Positions 1 to 6,897 of a DNA stretch of 12,128 nt are shown here, piece by piece; the first letter of the stretch is position 1, and each line of letters starts with the position of its first letter. The notes under the pieces were generated by a model. It was not told the origin of the DNA. It saw only the letters and a list, made by a program, of their open reading frames with translations, and ran no database searches. Location: assembly GCA_937900305.1 (NCBI GenBank), contig CALCCV010000417.1, forward strand, positions 1 to 12,128, written 5' to 3'. Source of the DNA: an uncultured Pseudobdellovibrionaceae bacterium. Its GTDB lineage: Bacteria > Bdellovibrionota > Bdellovibrionia > Bdellovibrionales > Bdellovibrionaceae. The translations under genes were made by a program, and so were the position numbers.

Positions 1-158
1 AAAATTTTGCAATCCCCATGCACACCAAAAGCCTCAACACGAAAGTGTTCCAGTTTGCATGCAGTAAGGCGGAGCTCTTCTCTGGTTTTTTCGTTTCCTG
101 GCAAAGTGCTTCCCTCTCGTGGCTGATTGTGTTCTAACAGCCACTCGATAAAAGGCAC
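1..158 (-). CDS. Possible 5' fragment of a divergent gene, product unknown
   Basis: On the minus strand, one frame stays open from an in-frame TAA at 179-177 to the window edge. The only reasonable start after that stop is GTG at 158-156, giving at least 52 residues. The translation is hydrophilic and protein-like (it begins VPFIEWLLEHNQ, with many Glu, Arg and Leu). The other two minus frames look less natural or are stopped. No family was recognised, no clear Shine-Dalgarno precedes the GTG, and the plus frame that is also open here cannot be fully excluded. If real, the gene is divergent from the helicase with only about 41 bp between starts. This is a coding-likeness judgement only; sequence to the left of the window would settle it. 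Confidence 0.3.
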   Translation of the reverse strand, partial: MPFIEWLLEHNQPREGSTLPGNEKTREELRLTACKLEHFRVEAFGVHGDCKI

Positions 159-199
159 CCAGGAATCATCTTGGGGTTACAGAAAGAGCAAGACTTTTC

Positions 200-1633
200 A
201 TGCAAAAAATTTCCTTTGCAGATCTCGCGTTGTTGCCGCCGTTGCAGACAGCGCTCCAAGAATCTGGTTACGTCCATCCCACTCCTATTCAAGAGCAGGC
301 GATTCCTGCCGTTCTCGAGGGGCACGATATTTTAGGGATCGCCCAAACTGGCACGGGCAAAACAGCAGCGTTTTGTTTGCCCATTTTACAAATTATTGCG
401 ACCAATCGTTGGTCGCGCGAAGCGAGGCGCCCAGCCGCTTTGATATTGACTCCCACTCGCGAACTCGCGATTCAAATTCACGAGAGCCTTGAGACTTATG
501 GCAAGCACCTCCGCCTGAAACACGCAGTGATTTTTGGTGGCGTCGGGCAAGGCCCCCAAGTCAAAGCTTTGCAGAGCGGTTGCGATGTCCTCGTGGCGAC
601 CCCCGGCCGATTGCTCGATCTGATTCAGCAAAGATTTTTGAGTCTGGATCGAGTTCAAATTTTTGTTTTGGATGAAGCTGACCGAATGCTCGATATGGGT
701 TTCATGCAAGACATCCGACGAATTCTGCCGCTATTGCCAAAAAAAACGCACAACTTATTTTTCTCGGCGACAATGCCCACCGAAATTCAAAAGTTGGCGA
801 ATACGATTTTAAAAGATCCCAAAAAAATTGAGGTCACACCAGCTTCAACAACAGTCGAAAAAATTGACCAGTCAGTTTTGTTTGTCGATAAAAAAGATAA
901 ACTCAGTCTGCTGTTGCATTTGTTAAAAGATCGTCAGTTGAGAAAAGTTTTGGTCTTCGTTCAAATGAAACACGGAGCCAATCGCGTCGTCGAAAAATTG
1001 GAAAAAAATGGGGTCAGCACCGCGGCCATCCACGGCAATAAATCGCAAGGCGCCAGACAACGAGCCATCGAACACTTTGCCTCGGGACAGATTCGTGTGC
1101 TCGTGGCGACAGACATCGCCTCGCGCGGTATCGATATTGATGGCATCACCCATGTTATCAATCTTGAGCTTCCTCATCTTCCCGAAAGCTATGTTCATCG
1201 AATCGGTCGCACGGCTCGCGCGGGTACGGATGGCCAAGCTATTTCACTTTGTGGTGCTGAAGAGCGATCGTTTCTCTACGCCATTGAAAAAACGACGCGC
1301 CAACAAATTCGTGTAGTGACCGATCAGCCTTTTCACTCTGAGTCCGTAGCGAAATCTTCGATCATGAGTGTGGGTAAAGCGAAAGCTGCGATCGAAGGTC
1401 AACGCGATAGTCGCGGGGGCGGCCGACACCAACGTGGCCGACGGCCTCCGGGCCGTCGCGGAGGACCATCGTCTGCTGCCTCAGCCTCGCATCCCTCTGG
1501 ACCACGAGGACCTTCTGGCGGCAATTCATCACGCTCGTCAGGATCGGCTCCGTCGGCGAGAGGTCCCGCTAAACCAGCACCGAAAAAAAGTTTTTTTGGT
1601 TTGTTCAAACGTCCTGAAGACAAAAAATCTTGA
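200..1633 (+). CDS. rhlE: DEAD-box ATP-dependent RNA helicase, RhlE type
   Basis: A 477-residue ATP-dependent RNA helicase that would unwind or remodel RNA in the cytoplasm (ribosome assembly, RNA decay or cold adaptation in the family). The core is complete: Q motif around 24-34 (GYVHPTPIQ), Walker A QTGTGKT 49-55, PTRELA 85-90, TPGR 134-137, DEAD 158-161, SAT 189-191, VLVATDIASRGID 299-312 and HRIGRTAR 333-340. The stretch HGNKSQGARQRA near 279-289 and the spacing of motifs are RhlE-like. Residues from about 395 to 460 form a low-complexity Arg/Gly/Ser/Pro tail, presumably an RNA-binding tether, ending in a short basic/aromatic segment (KKSFFGLFKRPEDKK). The ATG at 200 follows a purine-rich stretch (AGAAAGAGCAAG) and starts directly at the conserved N-terminus. 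No promoter or terminator is convincing. The family call is secure; the RhlE subtype is likely. Confidence 0.95.
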   Translation: MQKISFADLALLPPLQTALQESGYVHPTPIQEQAIPAVLEGHDILGIAQTGTGKTAAFCLPILQIIATNRWSREARRPAALILTPTRELAIQIHESLETYGKHLRLKHAVIFGGVGQGPQVKALQSGCDVLVATPGRLLDLIQQRFLSLDRVQIFVLDEADRMLDMGFMQDIRRILPLLPKKTHNLFFSATMPTEIQKLANTILKDPKKIEVTPASTTVEKIDQSVLFVDKKDKLSLLLHLLKDRQLRKVLVFVQMKHGANRVVEKLEKNGVSTAAIHGNKSQGARQRAIEHFASGQIRVLVATDIASRGIDIDGITHVINLELPHLPESYVHRIGRTARAGTDGQAISLCGAEERSFLYAIEKTTRQQIRVVTDQPFHSESVAKSSIMSVGKAKAAIEGQRDSRGGGRHQRGRRPPGRRGGPSSAASASHPSGPRGPSGGNSSRSSGSAPSARGPAKPAPKKSFFGLFKRPEDKKS

Positions 1634-1642
1634 GGATCTTCT

Positions 1643-1662
1643 AAATCCAATCAAATCCAATC
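1643..1662. repeat. Tandem 10-bp direct repeat (AAATCCAATC x2)
   Basis: AAATCCAATC occurs twice back to back in the gap between the helicase stop and the next gene. It has no hairpin potential and no recognised function. It may be simple slippage. Confidence 0.5.
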
Positions 1663-1713
1663 GCATCATTGTGACGAACTGTCAGGGCTCAATGGTGCGA
1701 ATGTGTTAGGTTT

Positions 1714-1731
1714 TGAAAGTGCCCACTTTCA
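1714..1731. promoter_or_regulatory. Small inverted repeat in the leader of the exported-protein gene
   Basis: TGAAAGT and ACTTTCA form a perfect 7-bp inverted repeat around GCCC, 22 bp before the ATG at 1754 and just upstream of its Shine-Dalgarno (AAGGA, 1745-1749). It could be an operator or a leader hairpin affecting ribosome access. A 7-bp repeat of this kind is expected a few times by chance in 12 kb, so only its position makes it notable. Confidence 0.25.
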
Positions 1732-1753
1732 CAGATCTTTTCACAAGGATTTT

Positions 1754-2197
1754 ATGACAAAAGCCTTCCTCTTTTTTCTGGCGTCCTTTTTAGCTTTCGG
1801 TGTCGCTTCGAGCGCCCGTGGAATTCATCTCGAAGATCAAATCAACCATCAGCAGATCACGCTGACTCTCAACAATGACGAAGGCATCGCTCGAAATCTC
1901 TGGCAAGTTTTTGAGACCTCTCCACTTTCACAGATGATTGAAGGTGGGTATCAAGTTGGTGCCGCTTTGTCGCTCGTGCAGGTGGGAGATCAAACTGAAC
2001 TCCGAATGATTGTTCCAGGTCCTGCTGTTGAACCGCATCTTCAGCTTCGGTATGGGTTGCCAATTCCAGTGGCCGCGGACTCGGCAATGATTCGCCAACT
2101 TGGTGGAGCCTTTGGAACTCTTCACCGCCTTATGAATCTTTCAAAAGCACCGGGTGTAAATCATTACGGCGACGCTGCCCACTGGGGTGGAATTTAA
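1754..2197 (+). CDS. Small exported protein of unknown function
   Basis: A 147-residue protein I do not recognise. The ATG at 1754 is chosen over an in-frame ATG at 1703 because a good Shine-Dalgarno (AAGGA) lies 4-8 bases before it, and because translation from here opens directly with a signal peptide: Lys3, a hydrophobic core at about 4-18, and a possible cleavage site near SSARG at 19-23. The mature part of about 125 residues has no cysteine and no membrane segment. It alternates polar and hydrophobic residues (ALSLVQVGDQTELRMIVPG, 71-89) as beta-rich periplasmic proteins do. It lies 120 bp after the helicase and is convergent with the response-regulator gene, with 24 bp between stop codons. 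Its role cannot be inferred from context. Confidence 0.75.
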   Translation: MTKAFLFFLASFLAFGVASSARGIHLEDQINHQQITLTLNNDEGIARNLWQVFETSPLSQMIEGGYQVGAALSLVQVGDQTELRMIVPGPAVEPHLQLRYGLPIPVAADSAMIRQLGGAFGTLHRLMNLSKAPGVNHYGDAAHWGGI

Positions 2198-2221
2198 TTG
2201 GGCGAACGAGGAGGCCACGTC

Positions 2222-3595
2222 TTAACTAAAAAAATCCTTTTTCTTGATCTCGTACTGCAAAAGTTTTTTGTGTAGATACGTTCGTTCGACGTCCAATTTC
2301 ATCGCGGCTTCGGAAATGTTTCCGTCGGTTGTGCGAAGGACGTGGATGATGTGTTGTCGTTCAAGCCTCCGGCGGTGATTCTTTAACGACTCGGGTTCCT
2401 CATTCGTAAATTCAGATTGCGTTTTGTTGGCCAACGAAGATGCGCTTTCGGGGATCAAGTTTTTGTCGAGAACTTGGCCGCCCAGAATAGCCATTCGCTC
2501 GATTTTGTTTTTCAATTCACGAATGTTGCCAGGCCATGGGAGGGCCGACAGCTTTTCAAGGGCCTCCGGCGTGACGTGTTTGGTGGGCAAGCTATTGATC
2601 CGCGTATATTCGCGCAGAAAGTGGCTCACCAATTGCGGGATGTCGGTGCGGCGCTCGCGGAGGGGCGGGGCGTGAATTGGAAAAACGTTGATGCGATAAA
2701 GCAGATCCTCGCGAAACGTTTTTTCTACGACGGCGGCGTCGAGGTTGCGGTTGGTGGCCGCGACGACGCGAACGCGGACCTTTTGAGTTTGTTCGGAGCC
2801 GAGCTTGTGGATTTCAAAACTTTGTAAGGTGCGAAGGACTTTGGCTTGAGCGCTCAAGGACATCTCGCCGATTTCGTCGAGGAAGATCGTTCCCTCGTGG
2901 GCTTGCTCAAAGAAGCCTTTTTTGTTGCGATCGGCCCCGGTGAAGGCGCCTTTTTGGTAGCCGAACAATTCGCTTTCGATCAGGTTTTCGGGAATTGCCG
3001 CACAATTCACTTTCACGAACGGTCCCTTTGCCGAGCGACTGAGCTGGTGAATTTCACGGGCGATGAGTTCTTTACCGGTGCCGCTTTCGCCCGTGATTAA
3101 GACGGGAGAGTGAGTGGCCGCCACCTTTTCAATTTCGCTCCGAAGACTTCTGAAGGCTGCTGAAGAGCCAATAAATTCGGTCGTTTCGGTTTTTGATTGC
3201 AAGTCGCGAACTTGCGCCCTAATTCTTTGAAGCTCGAGACATCGCTCAATCGTGATTACGAGTTTTTCGGTCGCGAATGGTTTTTCAAGAAAATCAAAGG
3301 CTCCCATCTGTACGGCCGCGACGGCTTCGGTCATCGAAGCGTGACCCGACATAAAAATGGTGGGGACTTCGAGGCCGTCGTTTAAAAGTTTGCGGAATAA
3401 ATCAATTCCCGAAACCTCTCCCATGCGGACATCGAAGAGCGCCAGATCGGGTGATTGAGCTTTGATGGCCTGAAAGGCCGTGATTGGATCTTGGAAAACT
3501 TGAACTGCATAGCCGGCATTTTCGAGTCCGACTTGAAGACTTCGTCGAACATTTTTGTCGTCATCGACAATGTAGATCAAGTTTTTAGAATCCAT
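2222..3595 (-). CDS. Sigma-54-dependent response regulator, NtrX/NtrC type
   Basis: A 457-residue transcription activator that, once phosphorylated, should drive RNA polymerase-sigma-54 promoters. The receiver domain (1-125) has the acidic pocket DDD 11-13, phospho-acceptor Asp55, Ser83 (FMSGHA) and Lys105 (EKPF). The AAA+ domain (140-370) has Walker A GESGTGKE 169-176, the sigma-54-contacting GAFTGA loop 216-221, Walker B TIFLDE 236-241 and WPGNIREL 354-361. The C-terminus carries a Fis-type helix-turn-helix (NISEAAMKLDVERTYLHKKL, 426-445), which is NtrX-like. All key residues are intact. The ATG at 3595 is preferred over an upstream in-frame start (3685) inside the kinase gene: it has a purine-rich ribosome site (GAGAGG) and matches the receiver start. 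Only 2 bp separate it from the kinase stop codon, so the kinase is almost certainly its partner. Target promoters are unknown; self-regulation is possible. Confidence 0.96.
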   Translation of the reverse strand: MDSKNLIYIVDDDKNVRRSLQVGLENAGYAVQVFQDPITAFQAIKAQSPDLALFDVRMGEVSGIDLFRKLLNDGLEVPTIFMSGHASMTEAVAAVQMGAFDFLEKPFATEKLVITIERCLELQRIRAQVRDLQSKTETTEFIGSSAAFRSLRSEIEKVAATHSPVLITGESGTGKELIAREIHQLSRSAKGPFVKVNCAAIPENLIESELFGYQKGAFTGADRNKKGFFEQAHEGTIFLDEIGEMSLSAQAKVLRTLQSFEIHKLGSEQTQKVRVRVVAATNRNLDAAVVEKTFREDLLYRINVFPIHAPPLRERRTDIPQLVSHFLREYTRINSLPTKHVTPEALEKLSALPWPGNIRELKNKIERMAILGGQVLDKNLIPESASSLANKTQSEFTNEEPESLKNHRRRLERQHIIHVLRTTDGNISEAAMKLDVERTYLHKKLLQYEIKKKDFFS

Positions 3596-3597
3596 GG

Positions 3598-4749
3598 TCA
3601 CACCTCTCTCGGGGTTGAATGCATTTCGCGTAACGAAAAGGGAAGCTGAATTTGAAATCGGGCTCCCGTTTTGCTCGGCAGGCATCTGATTTCGCCTCCA
3701 TGCTCGAGCACGGTCATTTTTACGACGGCAAGGCCGAGTCCCCGATTTTGTTTTCCGTGTTTGGTCGAAACGTAAAGATCGAAAATGTGGGGCCGCAATG
3801 ATTCCGAAATCAGTGAACCGGAATTCGGAATTTCGAGAATCAATTGATTCTTTGAAGTGATCATGGAGATTTTAAAATCGATAGTTCCTCTGGGATTCGC
3901 TTCGAGTGCATTTTCGACCATGCTGTTCAAAGCCTGGCGAAAAAGGGAAGGATCGATTTGGCAGACAACGGACTCCGAAACGGGGAGTTCGCTTTCGTTC
4001 GAAATCTGCAAGTTCAACCGCTCCCAGACGCCCGCATACTTTCGGCGATAATCTTCTAAAAAGTCGGCAATTTGGACGGGCTCTAAATAGGCTTTGGGTA
4101 AATTTGCAAACGTTGCGAATTCATCCACCATGATTTTAAGTTGTTCGAGTTCTTCATCGATCGCGGCGCACGCTTCTTGTAAAAGTTCTGAAGATCGGGC
4201 TCCATTCACCGGAAGCATCGTTTTAAGGTTTCCGACCCAGGAGGTGATCGGTTGCAATGGCCGGCGAAACTCGTGAGCGAGTTTCTTCGCAACCTCTTGC
4301 CAGCGAGCAATCTCGTTTAAATGACGTGCCCGATTTTGTTGAACCTGCAATTCGTCGTAGGATCTTTTGTAGATCTGGTGGATCCAGCGTGCTAACGCCG
4401 AAGCGGCCAGTAACGAGAGAATCAGGGCCGAACCAAAGCCGAACGCAAAGTATTTGGCCAAAGTTGCCTTCAGCCGATCACTGAAATACGAGTCTTCGCC
4501 GTAGATCAGCTTCAAATCCTGAATCTCTTCAAAACTTGCGCGGTATTGTTTTTCATTTGTGTTATCCAGTTTCGAAAGCAGTCTCAAATGATCTTGGTGG
4601 GCTTGCAAAACCCGATTCAACTCCGCACTCTTGTAAACGTCCTCTTGCGATCGGAAAGCGCTGGTTACAAAAACTAAGGCGCCAACAGCTGGCACCAAAC
4701 TCATTACCAGTAACGTCAATGTCAGAAGCAGTGTCACCCTACTTTTCAT
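3598..4749 (-). CDS. Membrane sensor histidine kinase, NtrY-like
   Basis: A 383-residue inner-membrane kinase, partner of the regulator gene 2 bp downstream. Transmembrane helices at about 5-30 and 100-121 enclose a periplasmic segment of only about 65-70 residues. No PAS domain is visible, and there is little room for a HAMP. The dimerisation/phospho-acceptor box is RWQEVAKKLAHEFRRPLQPI (149-168) with His159; the preceding Trp and the PLxPI ending resemble NtrY. The ATPase domain shows an N box (SMVENALEAN, Asn280), a G1-like IPNSG (307-311) and GLGLAVVK (337-344). Two oddities: Arg163 sits where HisKA kinases carry Asn or Thr needed for phosphatase activity, and the G1 Asp is Asn. The ATG at 4749 overlaps the upstream gene by 11 bp; a GTG two codons earlier (4755) is an alternative. 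NtrY itself is much longer, so this is a compact relative. Confidence 0.93.
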   Translation of the reverse strand: MKSRVTLLLTLTLLVMSLVPAVGALVFVTSAFRSQEDVYKSAELNRVLQAHQDHLRLLSKLDNTNEKQYRASFEEIQDLKLIYGEDSYFSDRLKATLAKYFAFGFGSALILSLLAASALARWIHQIYKRSYDELQVQQNRARHLNEIARWQEVAKKLAHEFRRPLQPITSWVGNLKTMLPVNGARSSELLQEACAAIDEELEQLKIMVDEFATFANLPKAYLEPVQIADFLEDYRRKYAGVWERLNLQISNESELPVSESVVCQIDPSLFRQALNSMVENALEANPRGTIDFKISMITSKNQLILEIPNSGSLISESLRPHIFDLYVSTKHGKQNRGLGLAVVKMTVLEHGGEIRCLPSKTGARFQIQLPFSLREMHSTPREV

Positions 4750-5443
4750 TGGCACCGCCGACGTTAGATACCGGTGGGGAAAGTGCCGTCACTGGCGAAG
4801 TGAAGACCCATTGACCAGTGGTGATATCTGAACTGAATTCAGAATCGAGAATTTGTCCAAACAGGCTGCGATTTTTTGTTCCCGAACCCAGAGGATCCGC
4901 CGCCGCCGGAGTCGAATCACCGGTTGCGGTACTGCTAGACGACGCGCCGACGCGATTCTGAGCCAGCCAACGTTTGATCTTCTGCTTTTTGTCCTTCGAG
5001 ATGGGGTCGACAATCATTGAAAATGTGACCCGGATATCTTCACCGTTGCCGAAATCAGAAGTACGCAGAATCTGGTTGAATCGGTAGGTACCGATGATCT
5101 TTAGAACTTCCTCTTTGAGTTTGAATTTTCGATTTGCGGTGGCGGGCGCGGAAGCGGTGATCGGCGGTGCCTGATCGACATTATAAACTTCGTCCCAAAG
5201 ATCGAAACGGATTCGGACTTCTTGCTGATTTTTGGTGTGTACGGTTTGTTTTTTGATTACGGTCAAGTGGGCTACAATAACCGTCGTGAGGCCGCTACCC
5301 AAATCTTTGTTGAGTTGATCCATCGGCAACTCAATGTCGCTGACAACGACATCCACGTACGGACCTTGAACATACGAATGAAACTGAATGGCTGCTACCG
5401 AGAAAGGCCAAAGCAGCAGGACGGTCATCAATGCGGCTTTCAC
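4739..5443 (-). CDS. Exported protein of unknown function (possibly DUF4390-like)
   Basis: A 234-residue protein starting with GTG that overlaps the upstream stop codon (GTGA, 4 bp), with AGGGA 8 bases upstream. The first 18 residues form a signal peptide (LMTVLLLWPFSVA, then AIQ), so the product is periplasmic or outer-membrane attached; there is no lipobox cysteine. Residues 25-90 are beta-rich, with the pattern VDVVVSDIELP...L...LGSGL, followed by RIRFDLWDEVY (77-87). This faintly recalls DUF4390 proteins, which I remember being encoded next to NtrY-type kinases in other proteobacteria; the match is by eye and weak. A Ser/Thr/Ala/Pro linker (167-186) separates the last 45 residues, which hold a SLFGQILDSEF segment (193-203) and end in a polar tail. 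Its position between an outer-membrane protein and the kinase suggests an envelope role, perhaps in signal input to the kinase; that is inference. Confidence 0.85.
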   Translation of the reverse strand: MKAALMTVLLLWPFSVAAIQFHSYVQGPYVDVVVSDIELPMDQLNKDLGSGLTTVIVAHLTVIKKQTVHTKNQQEVRIRFDLWDEVYNVDQAPPITASAPATANRKFKLKEEVLKIIGTYRFNQILRTSDFGNGEDIRVTFSMIVDPISKDKKQKIKRWLAQNRVGASSSSTATGDSTPAAADPLGSGTKNRSLFGQILDSEFSSDITTGQWVFTSPVTALSPPVSNVGGANEK

Positions 5444-6627
5444 AGATTCATCCCTGAGTAAGCGCTAAGTTTGATGATTCCAAAAGACTTCGTGTCGAAG
5501 ACGGCCCCGAGTTCAAGTCGGGCGGATCGCAATTCGTTATGGGCCGATTGAGAGACCGCGGGCTTCAAAAAGAGTTTTGAACTCGTGATCGAAGCATCGG
5601 ACAGGCCTCGTCGAAACTGGTGATTCCACTCTAAGGCCGATCCGCCCGACAAACCAACCGTGCTGTCGTAGGATCCGTTGAAGTAAAGCGCTAGACTGTT
5701 TTTGGCATCTAAAGAAAAGTTTTGTTTCGAGAGAAAATCACCTCGACCGTAGCGCTCTTTGTATTGATAAAGATTGGCGTCGAAGGTGGACCCTTCCGTT
5801 GCGAAGTAGGGATCGTCTTGGCTGTCCCAACCGTAGTTGAAACTGTAGTTGGAACTGGTGTAACGAGTTTCTTCAAATGGATCGGTGAGTTCATCACGGC
5901 GGATGATTTCGGATTCGCTGACCGTAGCTCCGATCGCAACGTGCGAGAAATCAAAGATTCGTCGGCCAAATTCGAACCCAAAGCTGCCGTACTTTCGCGT
6001 GCTCACGTAGTTTTCGGCTTTGTCCCGATTGTCGAAGTAACCGCTCAACTGAGTCTTCATGAAATAGTTCTGGGAACCGAACAGGTGCGGATCGATGTAC
6101 TCTAAATACAAATTGTAGGTTCCATCGATTCGGTCCAGAACGCTGGAAGGATAAAAGGAGCCCTGCAGAATTTTTCCGGTGCCGAAGAGATTCCGGTGAC
6201 CGAGCTTGTAAGAAAGCGCGATCCGATTTTTAGAGTGAGCCTCAATTGAAGTTTCGCTAAACCAGGGGCTGCCCTCGACGACGTCGATATTCACAATCAC
6301 CTGTCCGCGCTCGGCACCCTTCTTCAGACTCATACTGACGCTGCGGAAAAGTCCCATCAGCTGAAGCCGGATCCTTGCATTCTCGAGCTCTTCTTCGTCG
6401 ACGGGATGGCCCACTTGCAGGTGGACTTCGCGCCTGAGAATTTCGCAATCCGTATTCGTATTGCCGCTACATTCGATCGCTGAGAGGATTAACGGTTCGA
6501 GGGTTGCGGCAGTCGCGGTGGTCGCATCAGCCCTGTCTTGTGTAAAAGCGCTCGGTGAAATTCCTAGCGTTAGGCCTACGGTCAATATCCACTGGAGACT
6601 CAAAAGTTTGCGGATTCTTTGCTTCAT
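5440..6627 (-). CDS. Short Omp85-like outer-membrane protein with one POTRA domain
   Basis: A 395-residue protein, first gene of the four-gene operon. A signal peptide occupies about 1-30 (ending near SAFTQ). Residues 47-122 fit one POTRA domain: IECSGNTNTDCEILRREVHL, then LENARIRLQLMGLFRSVSM (81-99) and VIVNIDVVEG (110-119). The rest (about 124-395) is a run of amphipathic beta strands with Omp85 hallmarks such as GHRNLFGTGK (143-152) and GWDSQDDPYFATEGSTFD (266-283), the latter resembling the BamA/TamA-type strand motif before P-T-x-G. Family members such as BamA (five POTRAs, about 800 residues) are much longer, so this is a compact form. Cys53 and Cys61 may pair. The protein ends SAYSGMNL, without the usual terminal aromatic. 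The ATG has a very good Shine-Dalgarno (AGGGAGG). Role: insertion or export of an envelope component, or a structural barrel; substrate unknown. Confidence 0.85.
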   Translation of the reverse strand: MKQRIRKLLSLQWILTVGLTLGISPSAFTQDRADATTATAATLEPLILSAIECSGNTNTDCEILRREVHLQVGHPVDEEELENARIRLQLMGLFRSVSMSLKKGAERGQVIVNIDVVEGSPWFSETSIEAHSKNRIALSYKLGHRNLFGTGKILQGSFYPSSVLDRIDGTYNLYLEYIDPHLFGSQNYFMKTQLSGYFDNRDKAENYVSTRKYGSFGFEFGRRIFDFSHVAIGATVSESEIIRRDELTDPFEETRYTSSNYSFNYGWDSQDDPYFATEGSTFDANLYQYKERYGRGDFLSKQNFSLDAKNSLALYFNGSYDSTVGLSGGSALEWNHQFRRGLSDASITSSKLFLKPAVSQSAHNELRSARLELGAVFDTKSFGIIKLSAYSGMNL

Positions 6628-6897
6628 CAGATTCCTCCCTCACTGGTTCGGTAATGGGTTGGCTCGAAGAGAACCAACCGGTTTGCCTTGCGAACCTCGC
6701 AATTTGCAGACCGAACTTCATAGGGGAAGAAAATAGAAGATATTGAAATCATTGAACCTTTTTAGGTACCTGGGACCTGGCATGTCTACTTTTGGAGACA
6801 GTTGTGGTATTTAGATACACAATCTATAGGGCGCCGACAAGGGCAATCCACCGGAGCCAGAGCTATCCTGCATTCTTTGGAAAAATGAAATTATGGC
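6628..6897. other. Intergenic region between gltK and the Omp85 operon
   Basis: This 270-bp stretch is the longest non-coding gap of the window, lying between two minus-strand operons. It must hold the end of the transporter transcript and the start of the Omp85 operon. Besides the sigma-54-like site, I see a weak sigma-70 candidate on the minus strand (TTGTCG at 6840-6835, 17 bp, TATCTA at 6817-6812) and a CCAGGT repeat with an AGGTACCT palindrome around 6764-6780. No hairpin followed by a T run is visible, so no terminator is called. No convincing small gene was found. Confidence 0.5.
6699..6713 (-). promoter_or_regulatory. Candidate sigma-54 promoter for the Omp85/two-component operon
   Basis: Read on the minus strand, CGGTCTGCAAATTGC has GG (6712-6711) and TTGC (6702-6699) at the exact -24/-12 spacing of sigma-54 promoters. 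The CAC after GG is not conserved. Predicted transcription would begin near 6687, leaving a leader of about 60 bases before the ATG at 6627. The operon encodes a sigma-54 activator, which makes self-control plausible, but the match is partial. Confidence 0.3.

Noticed and set aside
398..416. 8-bp inverted repeat with a 3-nt loop inside the helicase gene
   Set aside because: Within chance expectation and inside ordinary coding sequence.
1439..1458. GC-rich 8-bp hairpin in the helicase tail region
   Set aside because: Falls in repetitive Arg/Gly/Pro codons where GC-rich self-complementarity is expected; no T run for termination.
1723..1935. 14-base identity CCACTTTCACAGAT at 1723-1736 and 1922-1935
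   Set aside because: A single shared 14-mer is not unlikely among all pairs in 12 kb; the second copy is plain coding sequence.
2198..2221. Possible bidirectional terminator between the convergent exported-protein and response-regulator genes
   Set aside because: Only 24 bp, no hairpin and no T run on either strand.
4266..4285. 8-bp inverted repeat with a 4-nt loop spanning the H-box codons of the kinase
   Set aside because: About one 8-bp repeat of this kind is expected by chance in a window this size.
6781..6802. TGTCT...AGACA inverted repeat as a terminator for the transporter operon
   Set aside because: Stem of 5 bp with an 8-nt loop and no T tract; too weak.
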